Shown here piece after piece: positions 45,649 to 55,891 of a stretch of 64,000 nt of DNA. This DNA comes from Albidovulum sp. bin36. Its GTDB lineage: Bacteria > Pseudomonadota > Alphaproteobacteria > Rhodobacterales > Rhodobacteraceae. A program made the translations under genes and the position numbers. The notes below the pieces were generated by a model. It saw only the letters and a list, made by a program, of their open reading frames with translations. It searched no databases and had not been told where the DNA came from. Within the stretch, counting starts at the first letter, position 1; the number at the start of each line of letters is the position of its first letter. The stretch covers positions 1 through 64,000 of the forward strand of contig MPMP01000020.1 in the NCBI GenBank assembly GCA_002238565.1. The letters are read 5' to 3'.

Positions 45649-46473
45649 ATGGGGCGACCTGTCGTCGGAATAATCGGCAACAGCTATTTGATCGACAATC
45701 AGTATCCCGTGCATGCGACGGGAAGCATGAATAGCGAGGCAATTTCCGTAGTCTCGGACGCGATTCCGATGATGATTCCCGCGGATCCGGATCTGTTTAC
45801 GCCGCATGAGCTAATGTCCGCATGCGACGGGTTCCTTTTTACCGGCGGGCGGCCGAACATCCATCCTGAAGAGTATGGCGAGCCGGCTACCGAAGCGCAC
45901 GGTACGTTTGACAGAAGCCGGGATAAAGTCGCGCTCGGACTGATTCGCGAATGCGCAGCCATCGGGCAGCCGATTCTAGGCGTCTGCCGCGGGTTTCAGG
46001 AATTCAATGTAGCTCTTGGCGGGACCCTGCATCCCGAAATCCGGGAGCTGCCCGGAAGGTTGAACCATCGCATGCCGCCCGACGGAAGCCTTGAGGAAAA
46101 GTTCGCATTGCGTCACGCGATCTCGCTAAAGCCCGGCGGCGTTTTTTCCCGAATTTTCGAAGCCGATGTTGTCATGGTCAATTCCCTGCACGGGCAGGGG
46201 ATCAAAAAGGCCGCTCCTGGGATAAGCGTCGACGGCTTCGCCCCCGATGGAACCGAAGAGGCGATATTCGTAAAGGATGCGCCGGGATTCGCGCTGGCGG
46301 TGCAATGGCACCCGGAATTCAACGCCGCCGACGATCCTGTTTCGCGAAAATTGTTTAAGTCGTTCGGCGCCGCGCTTCGGAAATGGAGAAGCCGGTCGCG
46401 AATCCAATCGGCCAATCAGGCTTCGTCGCAGGAAAAATTGCTCGAATCGGCTAAAGCGAACTGGACAGCGTGA
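45649..46473 (+). CDS. Class I glutamine amidotransferase-like hydrolase (PuuD-like)
   Basis: This gamma-glutamyl-gamma-aminobutyrate hydrolase-type protein has about 274 residues. The nucleophile C113 lies in ILGVCRGFQEFNVALGGTLH, and the His/Glu of the triad (H221, E223) in AVQWHPEFNAADD; FLFTGGRPNIHPEEYGE and VNSLHGQGIKKAAPG are also family-typical. PuuD removes the gamma-glutamyl group in polyamine degradation. I used the ATG at 45649 (AGGA seven bases upstream); an ATG five codons earlier is nearly as good. The 260 bases between it and the fusion gene hold no gene. Confidence 0.88.
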   Translation: MGRPVVGIIGNSYLIDNQYPVHATGSMNSEAISVVSDAIPMMIPADPDLFTPHELMSACDGFLFTGGRPNIHPEEYGEPATEAHGTFDRSRDKVALGLIRECAAIGQPILGVCRGFQEFNVALGGTLHPEIRELPGRLNHRMPPDGSLEEKFALRHAISLKPGGVFSRIFEADVVMVNSLHGQGIKKAAPGISVDGFAPDGTEEAIFVKDAPGFALAVQWHPEFNAADDPVSRKLFKSFGAALRKWRSRSRIQSANQASSQEKLLESAKANWTA

Positions 46474-46540
46474 ATATGTCGTTGGTCGCCTAATCGCCGA
46501 TTGGAAATCCATGCGCTATTTGCCTTCCGGTTCGGTCCCT

Positions 46541-49348
46541 TTAGAATCGGTAGGAAATCTTGCCCGACCAGCGCGAAATCGAGTCGCCGTCGCTTTGTGA
46601 TCTGGATTGGCTGTAGCTAAGCTCTCCCGACAAATTGCGTCGTCCTGAAGAGAATCCCAATCTGGCGGAGACATCGATGCTGGAGGAATGCGCCGATACC
46701 CTGGCGGGGAAGCTTTCGCCGCCGGCGAATTTCGAATTAACGACGGTGCCGCCATCGAAAATCTTGGTTGATGAAATTCCTATGGACGGCAGAAATTCGA
46801 AATCGCCCGCCTTGAAGGAGCGCTCGAAAACAATCGACGGGCGCAGTACGGCCGCCTTTAGGCTTGCGGCTTCAACATCCAATCTATAGTCGCTTTCGCC
46901 CCTTTCGGAATAAGGATCGGCTGTCGCCGAAAAAACGCTTGCAAGGAGCGACGGCGCAACGGTCCACGATCCGAGGTCCAATTCCCTTCTGAATTCCGAG
47001 TGCAGGCCGATGAAGGCAATATTTTGCCGGCCCGTGACTTTTTCCGGCGATCCGTTAAGCGTAAAGTATCGCAGCATGTCGTGTTCGCCGGAACCGAACG
47101 TGGTGCCAAGCGAATATCTGAATCCGCCGGTCCTGTAATAGACCTTTATTCCGGCCTGCTGCCTGCGCAAGCTTGCGGTCGAATTGGAATCCATGGCTAG
47201 ATTTCCGGTTTCGACGATGGCTCCCGCGCTGACTCCGAAAGGCTCGCCCGAGATTTCGTGGCGCAGGCCCGCCGAGAAAGCCTTCGTTACTTCCTTATAG
47301 CCGACTTGCTTCGAAGTTTCCGGACTTTTGTGCTCGTGCTCGAAAACAGTCGCCCAAGTGCAGAGTCCGCCCTCCGCGAATCCATTGAGATTCAATTTCG
47401 ATCTGGCGCATGAATCCAAATCCTCGTTGAAGCTCAGCGAAGAAAACAAGGATGAAATTATTGGAGCCGCTGCGAGCTCGTTCCCGAAATCGTCGAGACT
47501 ATCCTTTAGCTCCTCGGTTTCAGTTTCCTGCAGCACATCTTTCTGGTCGGGAATTGTGTCGAGGACTTCTTTTTGGTTGCGATTCAATTCTTCGGGTTTC
47601 TCCCGCAGGCTTGCCGTAAGGTCGAGGCGGTGCCCCGTTCCGCCGCCGAGGTCGAATTTCTGAATCGAGTAGTCGATTAGAACCGTGTCTTTCAAAGTTA
47701 ATTCATTCTCGCCGGAGATTCCTTCGCCTGCGGTTAGAACGGAGACTCGATTATCCTCGCCGGCCGCCGGCTTGTTCCGCGATATTACTCTCAATTCGCC
47801 GTCTAGTTCCGCAGATCCGGAAACTGCCAGCGAATCCGATTTCTTGTTGCGCCAATCTGCATTCAATTCGAGCGTACCGCTTTCCGATTGCTTGAAATTG
47901 CCTGTAAGATCGACGGCTGTAATTGCGGCGGCGCCGCTAGAACCGCCGGGGGATACCAGGCCGCTGTTGACGAGCTGTCCAGATCCACCCAAATCCACGG
48001 TGTCGCCGGGTTCGAACGTTCCGAAGTTATTTAGAGTCGAAGCGCCCCGGGCCTGCGAAAACATGCTTCCGGCGATACGGCCATGATTTGTTATAAGCGC
48101 GGGCTCGGAGAGATGGACCTCGTTGTCAAACTTGTCTTCCCTTTCACGAAGGTAGATTGCGTTTGCGCCGCTGTTCAGCGAGACGATGGAGCCGGTCTTT
48201 GCAACCGTGATGCGAACGCCTCCGCTCTGGCTGTGCGCGAAAACTCCGTGAGCGTTCTTTCCTAGCGTCTCTACGTTGCCCGAAACCGTAATGGTTACGT
48301 CGTCGCCAACTTGATTGAGGCCTTTCGCAGTAGCTCTCATCGCATGCGCGGATGGCCCCGACGTCTTTATGTCATTTACCGAAAAAACGATTTCCGATCC
48401 CGTTCTGTCCGAGGTTTCGGCATTCATGCCGTAGGCCTTTTCGCCTTCGGTTACTATGCTTCCCGACGATGTAAACGAAATTCTTCCAATGCCGGTGGCA
48501 ATGATTCCGAACGACCTAGCTCCATAGGTATGGATATTATTCGCGTTAATGGAAATCGTATTGTCTTTCTGCTCGATGATTCTACCGAATACGCGAATGG
48601 CCGAGTTCTCGTCGCCGGTCGTTAGAATCCTACCGCTCGACGTGATGTTAATTCGTCCGGCTCCATGAGCGTACACCGCCGCTCCGAGGCCGTAGTCGGT
48701 GTGGTCCGCAGAAGATGTCACATTATTGACAGTAATGGTTATCGGACCGGTTACGATTTTATTGCCGTTGGAATCCTCCATCGGCGAGTTTCCGGCATAT
48801 ACCGCGCGAGACGCCAATCCCGAAACATCGATCAGTCCGGTCGAAGTAATCGAAATCCCGCCGTTTTTCGTTTTAACGTGAATGCCGTCGGCCGTACTGC
48901 CCGAAGTCTTGATATCGACGGCCTTGATGGAGACTGATCCTGCATCGTTGCTCGGCTTTGCGTATATTCCGTAGGACGAGCGTGGACTAGAAATGTCTCC
49001 TGTTGTGGTAATTGAAAAGCTTTCGAGGCCGCTTTCAAGGTCAACGGAAAGGTCGCCGCTCCCTGTCAGGCTGATGCCGGGCAGCAAGTTCGTTTCAATA
49101 TTTACGGAGTCGCCGATAACGATCTTGATTGGGTCGGCTGCATCGGACCCGAAGACGATGCCGTCCGAAAATGGATTGCTTTGAGAGTCGCAGGTCGCAG
49201 TGTCGCCGCTAATCTGGCAGGTTGGATCAGCTCGCGCGCCGTAGGCAAGAAATGAAAATGCCGCTGACACAGCAGCGGCGGAAATAGAATTGCCAATAGA
49301 GGCCCGATCTGCGGCGCTTGAGCGACCGCAGCTGTCTGGAAAATTCAT
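46541..49348 (-). CDS. Autotransporter (type V secretion) with beta-helical passenger
   Basis: This 935-residue protein has the layout of classical autotransporters. A signal region (SISAAAVSAAFSFLAYGARA) is followed by a passenger (about 40-560) of repeated strand-turn units such as ITSSGRILTTGDENSAIRVF, FTSSGSIVTEGEKAYGMNAE and VNDIKTSGPSAHAMRA, typical of a right-handed beta-helix. A stretch near 470-560 with GGSGQLVNSGLVSPGGSSGA resembles the conserved passenger end. A C-terminal beta-barrel of about 275 residues ends in SGKISYRF with terminal Phe, the outer-membrane insertion signal. A polar coiled linker (EELNRNQKEVLDTIPDQKDV) lies between. It may be an adhesin; no protease motif is visible. 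Confidence 0.9.
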   Translation of the reverse strand: MNFPDSCGRSSAADRASIGNSISAAAVSAAFSFLAYGARADPTCQISGDTATCDSQSNPFSDGIVFGSDAADPIKIVIGDSVNIETNLLPGISLTGSGDLSVDLESGLESFSITTTGDISSPRSSYGIYAKPSNDAGSVSIKAVDIKTSGSTADGIHVKTKNGGISITSTGLIDVSGLASRAVYAGNSPMEDSNGNKIVTGPITITVNNVTSSADHTDYGLGAAVYAHGAGRINITSSGRILTTGDENSAIRVFGRIIEQKDNTISINANNIHTYGARSFGIIATGIGRISFTSSGSIVTEGEKAYGMNAETSDRTGSEIVFSVNDIKTSGPSAHAMRATAKGLNQVGDDVTITVSGNVETLGKNAHGVFAHSQSGGVRITVAKTGSIVSLNSGANAIYLREREDKFDNEVHLSEPALITNHGRIAGSMFSQARGASTLNNFGTFEPGDTVDLGGSGQLVNSGLVSPGGSSGAAAITAVDLTGNFKQSESGTLELNADWRNKKSDSLAVSGSAELDGELRVISRNKPAAGEDNRVSVLTAGEGISGENELTLKDTVLIDYSIQKFDLGGGTGHRLDLTASLREKPEELNRNQKEVLDTIPDQKDVLQETETEELKDSLDDFGNELAAAPIISSLFSSLSFNEDLDSCARSKLNLNGFAEGGLCTWATVFEHEHKSPETSKQVGYKEVTKAFSAGLRHEISGEPFGVSAGAIVETGNLAMDSNSTASLRRQQAGIKVYYRTGGFRYSLGTTFGSGEHDMLRYFTLNGSPEKVTGRQNIAFIGLHSEFRRELDLGSWTVAPSLLASVFSATADPYSERGESDYRLDVEAASLKAAVLRPSIVFERSFKAGDFEFLPSIGISSTKIFDGGTVVNSKFAGGESFPARVSAHSSSIDVSARLGFSSGRRNLSGELSYSQSRSQSDGDSISRWSGKISYRF

Positions 49349-49579
49349 GGGATCTATCGCCTTTTGAAAAATTGGTTTTAAGTAGCGCGCCTTCCATTGA
49401 GCGGACGCGCAGGATTGTCAAGGCCGAAAGGCCGAATTAAACGAAACCGTCTCAAACGCCTTCCATATCGGCGAGGGTGTGAACCGAATTTGTTCCTGAG
49501 CGTAGATTCGGCGACGTTCTAGAAGAGCGTCAAGCGGGACAATATGGAACTATAGCGTTGCACCCTCGAATTCTACACT

Positions 49580-50402
49580 TTTGACGACTTCCGAGACTTT
49601 TGGGCGGAGTGGACAAAGCGGCCTGAGGAAAAAATCTGACCTACGCCCCTTCGGAGGCTCCGAAGCACCCACTTGACATTGCCGACGGCAGTGATCAGCT
49701 AGGCGAATTCCTTGACATGTGCGGAAGCCTTGCTGCCGCCTGCGTCGACGGGGCGTGCAGGCAGTCGGCAGTGGCGACCGCGCCAAGGCACGGCAGGAAG
49801 TCGCTGTAGACCATATTTTCCAGGGCGACGTTCCGGCTGCGCCAGTTCTCGATCGCCTTCAGGCGGAAGACTTCCACCACCTAGAGCTTGATTCTGCGAC
49901 AGCCAATCCTTCGTCGTCTACAGGGCCGCCACGAACGGCATCATCCCTTCCGCCCGGCACGCTTTTTCGCCTTCACGGACCCCGCCGAGATACACGTCGT
50001 CAACCACTGAAGCAGTCCCGTGAGCGGCATCTAGTCCTCGCGCTCCATCATCGCCTGCATGATTTCGCGCTTCATGCGCCAGACCGAGTAGTATGAAACG
50101 CCGGTCTTGCGCGTGAGGTCCTTCGCCGAGATGCCCTACTTGCCCTGCATAATCAGGAAAATTGCCTGGAAACAAGTTCGCGAGCGGAAGCTACATGTGC
50201 TCAAACATCTTGCCGGCAGTGATGGAAGTCTGCCGCTCGCATGCGGCCCACTATACTGCCTCAGGCACCTGCGCTCGAGCCAGCAGTGCTTCGCGTAGCC
50301 GCAAAAGGGGCATTCGAATTTCGAGGGCCGGCGCAGCTTCGCTAGCGCCTCGGCGAATATCTCCACTATGCCGAAATCCCTCGGGAAAATTGTGATGCTC
50401 AT
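49580..50402 (-). pseudogene. IS1595-family transposase remnant
   Basis: From an ATG at 50402 the minus strand reads LAKLRRPSKFECPFCGYAKH, the N-terminal zinc-finger part of IS1595-type transposases. It continues FQAIFLIMQGK, a TAG, GISAKDLTRKTGVSYYSVWR and KREIMQAMMERED, another TAG, and MPLTG. The frame then shifts to VVDDVYLGGVREGEKACRAE (DDE domain start) and shifts again to AIENWRSRNVALENMVYSDF and VGNVKWVLRSL. At least two nonsense codons and several frameshifts mean that it is dead. I could not identify its terminal repeats. Confidence 0.8.
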
Positions 50403-50812
50403 TCCCTTCTGGAACTGGATCGGGTTTCACTTCGCCATGGATTCTCCAGGAGTGCTTGTTCCGTGTTCCCAATTATACTCGTTACGTTCCCAGAAAAATT
50501 AATTTTCGCAAAAACTTTCTTTCGCAGAGTGGTAATCAAGATGATTTATCGGAGAATGACCGCTCTTTATTCTTGCAGTCAATGCGCATCGCGCTCGCAA
50601 TCGATGTGCGCGGAAATTTCTCGTAATTTAGACGGAAGCCATGCTAGAACAAGATGTTGCCGAGCCGTGGATATTTCGAAACCATTCTAATTCGGAAATC
50701 GATGCGGCCAGTGAAAATTCCCGGCCGGCGCACGCTATGAAATTCATGGATTCAAGCTCCGCGAATAACTCAAGAATCGGGTTGCTTGGGTCGATTTCGA
50801 AAAAGGTCTGAA
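50403..50812. other. AT-richer spacer upstream of the glycohydrolase gene
   Basis: The 410 bases hold no supported gene. This is among the most AT-rich DNA of the window, and the promoter of the following gene should lie here, but I did not find a convincing pair of hexamers. Confidence 0.4.
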
Positions 50813-52921
50813 TTGACAATTCCAGACGATTATCTTGAGCGCGTATACGCAGGAGTCCTTGGAAAGCTGATTGGAGTCTATCTCGGCCGGCCGTTCGAGG
50901 GTTGGACCTACCAAAGGATTTTGAGCGAACTGGGTCCGATCGAAGGTTTTGTCCACGACAGGCTTGGCGAGCCGCTAATCGTAACGGACGACGACATAGC
51001 GGGAACGTTTACTTTTCCGCGCGCTCTCGAAGATTACAGCCATTCGGAATATCTGACTTCGCGCGAAATCGGAATGTCGTGGCTGAACTACATCGTCGAA
51101 AATCGATCCATACTTTGGTGGGGCGGCAACGGAATTTCCACCGAGCACACTGCTTGGCTCAACCTAAAGCGAGGCCTGTCCGCGCCTGAAAGCGGATCGA
51201 TGGCGACCAACGGCCGGACGGTCGCAGAGCAAATCGGCGCGCAAATATTTATCGACGGCTGGGCGCTCGTCTCGCCGGGCAATCCGCATCGCGCCGCGAA
51301 ACTCGCAAGGGCGGCTGCGAGAGTCAGCCACGATGGCGAAGCCGTTCATGCGGCGGCGCTCTGGGCGGCGATGGAGTCCGAAGCCTTCGTCGCTAAAGAT
51401 ATCGATCACCTGATCGACACCGGCCTATCGCTCATTCCCGCCGGCTGCCTCATCGGTAGGCTGATAGCGGATGTTCGAAATTGGCGCGCGAAATTCGCCG
51501 ATTGGCGAGATACGCGAGAAAGAATCGACGAAAACTTCGGCTACCATAAATTTCCCGGCAACTGCCACGTTGTTCCCAACCACGCGCTCATGATCATGGC
51601 TGTACTTTACTCGCCAGATGACTTTCATCGCGCTCAGACGATCGTGAATACGTCGGGATGGGACACGGACTGCAATGCGGGAAACGTTGGCTGCCTGCTT
51701 GGGATTATGCTGGGGCTGGAAGGTCTGGACAACGGGCCCGACTGGCGCGGGCCCATCGCGGACAGGATGCTGATTTCATCTTCCGACGGCGGAAATTCCG
51801 TTAACGACGCCGTGCGGATATCCTACTACATCGCCAACCTTGGACGCGCGCTTGATGGAAGGGAGCCGCTCCCCGCGCCGAAGGGCGGCGCGCGATTTCA
51901 TTTCTCGCTACCGGGGTCGACGCAAGGATTCCGCATCGCCGGCCATTGCCGGCCTACCTGCTCGGCATCCGTAGAAGGAATCGAAAGAAACGGCGAATAT
52001 GCCCTTTCGATAAATTTCCGAAAACTCGACCAAGGCAAATCCATTGCCGCAATGACGCCGACATTCGCAACGCGCGATGTTCTTCGCATGAGAACATACG
52101 AATTGATGGCAACGCCGCTCATCTATCCCGGGCAACTCCTTTACGCGGATGTCGCCGCCCCCCGTGCGAACAATGCGGTCGTGCGAGTTGGACTAATGTT
52201 GAGGCGCTACGGCGACGAGGATAGGCTTTACGACGTAGAAGGCGAAGCGGTTATGCTGGATCCGGGCATGTCAACCCGGCTGTCGTGGCGCCTGCCCGAC
52301 TGCGGGTCGCAGCCTATCGCCGAAATCGGAGTGTTCGTGGAGTCTTCTTCCGATAACTCCCAGGGCAAAGTTATAGTCGATAGAATGGGATGGGGAGGCG
52401 CTCCCGCGTGCGTTTTGAAACGACCCGATGGTAAAGGGAGCTTCTGGCTCCGAGCGTGGGTCAATTCCGCAGATAATTTTTCCCCGCAGTTCAATCGAAG
52501 CTTCCACGTCAGTCAGAACCGCGGCGAAGGTATCGTTATGCACGGCACGCGGCAATGGGCTGACTACAAAATCGAAACCGAATTGGTCTTTCATCATGGT
52601 CGGTACGCGGGGCTAGCTGTTCGAACGCAAGGGCTGCGCAGGTTTTACTCCGCCACGATAACGAGTTGCGGACGTTTCGAGCTAGCGCGCGTTCGCGACG
52701 ATTGCCGCGACATTCTAGCAGCCGACAAATTGAGTTTTGAACTTGGAGAGCCGATTTCCATGACTTTCAAAGCAAAAGGCAATTTAATCTCAGTGCGCGC
52801 CAACGGAAAATCGATCGAAGCCGATGATTCGACTTCCCAAGCCTTTTTATCGGGCGGGTTCGGCCTTCTTGTGGCCGACGGGGCCATGTCCGTCGACGCT
52901 ATCAAGGTTTCGGGATCGTAG
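50813..52921 (+). CDS. ADP-ribosylglycohydrolase-family protein with C-terminal beta-rich extension
   Basis: The 702-residue protein has an N-terminal ADP-ribosylglycohydrolase fold (about 1-350). The metal-binding acidic clusters are TDDDIAGTF (T58-D61) and GWDTDCNAGNVGCLLG (D284, D286). The N-terminus IPDDYLERVYAGVLGKLIGV is family-typical. The remaining 350 residues are beta-rich: an unassigned domain, then a LamG/concanavalin-like end with DYKIETELVFHHGRYAGLAV and FLSGGFGLLVADGAMSVDAI. There is no signal peptide. Family members with such extensions occur beside sugar transporters and may act on N-glycosidic bonds of compounds other than ADP-ribose. Start: TTG at 50813 with AGGT upstream; a TTG nine codons earlier is possible. 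Confidence 0.82.
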   Translation: MTIPDDYLERVYAGVLGKLIGVYLGRPFEGWTYQRILSELGPIEGFVHDRLGEPLIVTDDDIAGTFTFPRALEDYSHSEYLTSREIGMSWLNYIVENRSILWWGGNGISTEHTAWLNLKRGLSAPESGSMATNGRTVAEQIGAQIFIDGWALVSPGNPHRAAKLARAAARVSHDGEAVHAAALWAAMESEAFVAKDIDHLIDTGLSLIPAGCLIGRLIADVRNWRAKFADWRDTRERIDENFGYHKFPGNCHVVPNHALMIMAVLYSPDDFHRAQTIVNTSGWDTDCNAGNVGCLLGIMLGLEGLDNGPDWRGPIADRMLISSSDGGNSVNDAVRISYYIANLGRALDGREPLPAPKGGARFHFSLPGSTQGFRIAGHCRPTCSASVEGIERNGEYALSINFRKLDQGKSIAAMTPTFATRDVLRMRTYELMATPLIYPGQLLYADVAAPRANNAVVRVGLMLRRYGDEDRLYDVEGEAVMLDPGMSTRLSWRLPDCGSQPIAEIGVFVESSSDNSQGKVIVDRMGWGGAPACVLKRPDGKGSFWLRAWVNSADNFSPQFNRSFHVSQNRGEGIVMHGTRQWADYKIETELVFHHGRYAGLAVRTQGLRRFYSATITSCGRFELARVRDDCRDILAADKLSFELGEPISMTFKAKGNLISVRANGKSIEADDSTSQAFLSGGFGLLVADGAMSVDAIKVSGS

Positions 52922-53561
52922 CTCGCGCATATATCGCCGGGACCGGAAGAATTTATCTCAAGCATGTTCGCACGTCGAAATGCCGATTCCGGGAGGGCGT
53001 GGAAAGCTGGCGCTCGACATATTGGCGTTGAATGACTTGCTAGCCAACGCACGGCATACAGAAACGATTTTGGCATCCCAAAAAAAATTATTGCAAAAAC
53101 CGTAAGCAAAAATTCGCACTGTAAAAATTGTCGCTTCTCCGTATTAGGGGATTTGGGAACGTCCATGCTCTTCCAAGTGTCGGCGATAGACTTGTCGCTG
53201 TCGTCCGGGGCCGCGCTGATCTGCCAGACGGAATTTGGCCCGGACCGTTCATCCAGATCCGGTGCCGCGTAACGTCATTGCGGCCCCTAAAATTGGCAAA
53301 ACTTAATTCTAAGCAGGGAGTTCACAGCCCCGCCGACCCAAAAACCTACTTGGTTTTACGACGTGGCCTCCAAGTGCTTGGTTTTCGTTTGCCATTGACA
53401 ACCTACTTGACGCGGGTGTCGATGGCTGTGCGGACATGCGGGGAATCGTCAATATGCCGCGCTTTCAAGTAACCGCCGACACCCGATGTCGTATAGGCGC
53501 GGAGTCCTGCCAAAATTCACTGCTTTTTCCGCCTTCGGCGCATTGGATTCGAGCTCTGCGA
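52922..53561. other. Spacer of 640 bases with no recognisable gene
   Basis: This lies between convergent genes. Frames of up to 114 codons exist but do not look like proteins. The part from about 53160 to 53480 differs in composition and contains ACCTACTTG twice (near 53344 and 53400). It may be mobile-element debris that I cannot assign. Confidence 0.45.
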
Positions 53562-55763
53562 TTATTTGCCCGCTCTGCGGGCTTCTAACTCCGCGGCAGC
53601 TTGTGGATTCAAGCTTTTGAGGAAATGCCTCGCAACGGGTTCACGAAAAATAATTCCAGGGTTGTCGGCTTGCGCTAGGCTTCCCTTTAGAATGTGTCGC
53701 CGCCACTCTTGCCAGACTTCAGCGCGAACCGACTTGCGCGACCAATTTGGACTTAGAACTGAATTCCATAACTCTTCGGCGCCTCGCTCGTTTGATCCCG
53801 ATGCCGCTGCATTCTCGTCAAGTGCGCATTTGAGCCGCCATTCAATTGTTTGCTCTAGATTTAGTTTCAATTTGCCGGACTTGGCGGAATCGAGCCATTC
53901 TCCAATTGCCGCTAGGCTCGCGCTGCCGGGGACGGCATTTCGAAACCCCTTCTTTTGAATTATTCTTAATTCGCTGCGCGCTGTTGCATCGCTCCTCGAA
54001 GTCGGCGGCTCAACTTCAAATGTCGCATAGCTTTCTCGGCATTCTTCGTTTTGCACTGAAAAAACGTGGCTGGCTCCCTTTCGGCACTTGCGTACGTAAA
54101 GGCGCCCGACGCAGTGCTTGAGGCGCTGCGATTCCTCTTTGAGCGCGCTGGCGGTCGTCAGGTTTCTGACCAATAGGTTGTTCTTCGCGGTAAAGTCCCT
54201 GGCCAGCGCAGGCCAATCCGATTCATGCGCCTCTCTCGCCAAAGGGGTTCCGTCGTTGCCTCGATCCTGCTCGTCGGCTTCCATGAGCGCCGGAATCCGG
54301 CTGATCCAGTTCCTGGCGGTTTCTAGCAGCGCGCCGGCGGGATTTCTTGATTTCCCGACAAGAACTTTCAGAGAGATTTGCTTCGCCGCCAGAATATCGT
54401 GCGACAGCGGCCTCGGAATCGGGTGGCTTGTCCCGGCGATCGTCGCCAATACGTGCGGCAGGAAAACGGACAGGCAAAAATCGTCGACCGCTTCCATCGC
54501 GTCGTTCGTTGCCAGGGCGATGCGCATTCGGTCGAAATCCCGGGCGGCTATTCCCGCATCGCTGGCGAGCCCCGCATGGAATTTTATCCAGTCGCCCTTG
54601 GACATCCGGAAAAAATCTAGCAGGGGAATGTCGAGCAGCTGGCTAAGCGGCAATATGCAAGCTGCCGCTGTATCCTTGAAGCATCGCCAGGATCTGTCGC
54701 TGTCGGGAACCCAGCTCGAGTCGAATTCCCGAAACAAACGCAGCGTATCGTCCAGATGCATTCGACCGCTTAGGGAGAATCGCCGAGTCCTGTCCACGCC
54801 AAGCGCGTCAAGCCCGCGAAGCGAGTCTCCGAATTCGACAAGCGAGTTTTCAGGAGGCGGCGACCTTAGTTTTGAAATCCTCTTTAGCTTGCCGGCCCCA
54901 AGGCCGGTTAATTCCGCGACTGCCGAATTTAATTTCCTCCGATTGTCGATCGCTTCCGACAATTCAACGAATTCGGCATACATTTCCGCGAGCAGGGGCA
55001 TAGTGCGAGCTGCCTGCAGGCGGTCCGAATGCGCGGAGCTAAGCATGTTCCCGTAGTAGTTGACCGCTGCCGCGGACGGGTTTGAAACAGCTTGGAGCGC
55101 GGTCGCGGCGGCCTCGGCATCGAGGGATTCAAAGCCGGGCGGCAATGGAATGCCGAAATCCGAGCAATCGCTCTTCATAATGCCGATTGCGTCGATCGCA
55201 GAGCCGGATTCCAATGAATTCACCGCCAATCCCGGACCGCGGCGAATGCGGCCGTCCCTTTTGGCAATTATTCCGATTTCAATCGCTATCTCGGCGGTTT
55301 CAGGCGGAATTTCGATATGCGACCGCTGCGGCGGGCCGGCATCCGCCGGAAGCAAGTCCATCGACTTTCCGGTCAGCGAAAGGAATTCCCTGTAAGCTTG
55401 CAATTCGCTGCCGATTGCGCATTCGCTTTCGGCTTCGTCGCCGACGGATCTTAGTTCAAGCCCGGCGAGGTCCGCCAGCCCAATGAATGCGATGCTTTCG
55501 GCAACTCTAACGGTAAACTCGTCTTCGTCTTCGCGCTGTCCAAGACGCTCTGCGAGAGTCCTATCGAACTTGAAGGAATTCCTTTGGATCTGCATGACGG
55601 GAAGGCCAATGTCGCGCAGGCCTTCGCCCGCTGCGTAGCTGCCGCCGACCACGAACTCAAGGCGATAGGAGTCTCGCCGACTATTGGCCGGCAGGTCGTC
55701 CGATCCCCGGAGCCAAATTCGGGAAGTCAGGCAATTCCCCGATCGTTTCGTTAGGATTTTCAA
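53562..55763 (-). CDS. PcfJ-domain protein
   Basis: This 733-residue cytoplasmic protein has a PcfJ-like domain at its C-terminal third: residues around 548 read SQRLKHCVGRLYVRKCRKGA, then SHVFSVQNEE and ATFEVEPP, and about 25 residues later IQKKGFRNAVPG. The rest is mainly helical with no motif that I know. PcfJ is a conjugative-plasmid protein of unknown function; chromosomal relatives of this size occur in alphaproteobacteria. I suggest TTG at 55763 (AGG nine bases upstream) as start; the frame is open to a TTG 13 codons earlier. It lies 128 bases downstream of the dehydratase gene on the same strand. Confidence 0.75.
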   Translation of the reverse strand: MKILTKRSGNCLTSRIWLRGSDDLPANSRRDSYRLEFVVGGSYAAGEGLRDIGLPVMQIQRNSFKFDRTLAERLGQREDEDEFTVRVAESIAFIGLADLAGLELRSVGDEAESECAIGSELQAYREFLSLTGKSMDLLPADAGPPQRSHIEIPPETAEIAIEIGIIAKRDGRIRRGPGLAVNSLESGSAIDAIGIMKSDCSDFGIPLPPGFESLDAEAAATALQAVSNPSAAAVNYYGNMLSSAHSDRLQAARTMPLLAEMYAEFVELSEAIDNRRKLNSAVAELTGLGAGKLKRISKLRSPPPENSLVEFGDSLRGLDALGVDRTRRFSLSGRMHLDDTLRLFREFDSSWVPDSDRSWRCFKDTAAACILPLSQLLDIPLLDFFRMSKGDWIKFHAGLASDAGIAARDFDRMRIALATNDAMEAVDDFCLSVFLPHVLATIAGTSHPIPRPLSHDILAAKQISLKVLVGKSRNPAGALLETARNWISRIPALMEADEQDRGNDGTPLAREAHESDWPALARDFTAKNNLLVRNLTTASALKEESQRLKHCVGRLYVRKCRKGASHVFSVQNEECRESYATFEVEPPTSRSDATARSELRIIQKKGFRNAVPGSASLAAIGEWLDSAKSGKLKLNLEQTIEWRLKCALDENAAASGSNERGAEELWNSVLSPNWSRKSVRAEVWQEWRRHILKGSLAQADNPGIIFREPVARHFLKSLNPQAAAELEARRAGK

Positions 55764-55891
55764 GACGCAGCGCCTTTCATGCTCGGGAGATGGCCAATCC
55801 AAGGCTCAATGCCGCCTTCGTCGAATCTCGGCTTTCGCGAGTGCGGCAAATATCGCGTCGTCCCTTGTGCGGCGGCATTGCGCGAACGCCT

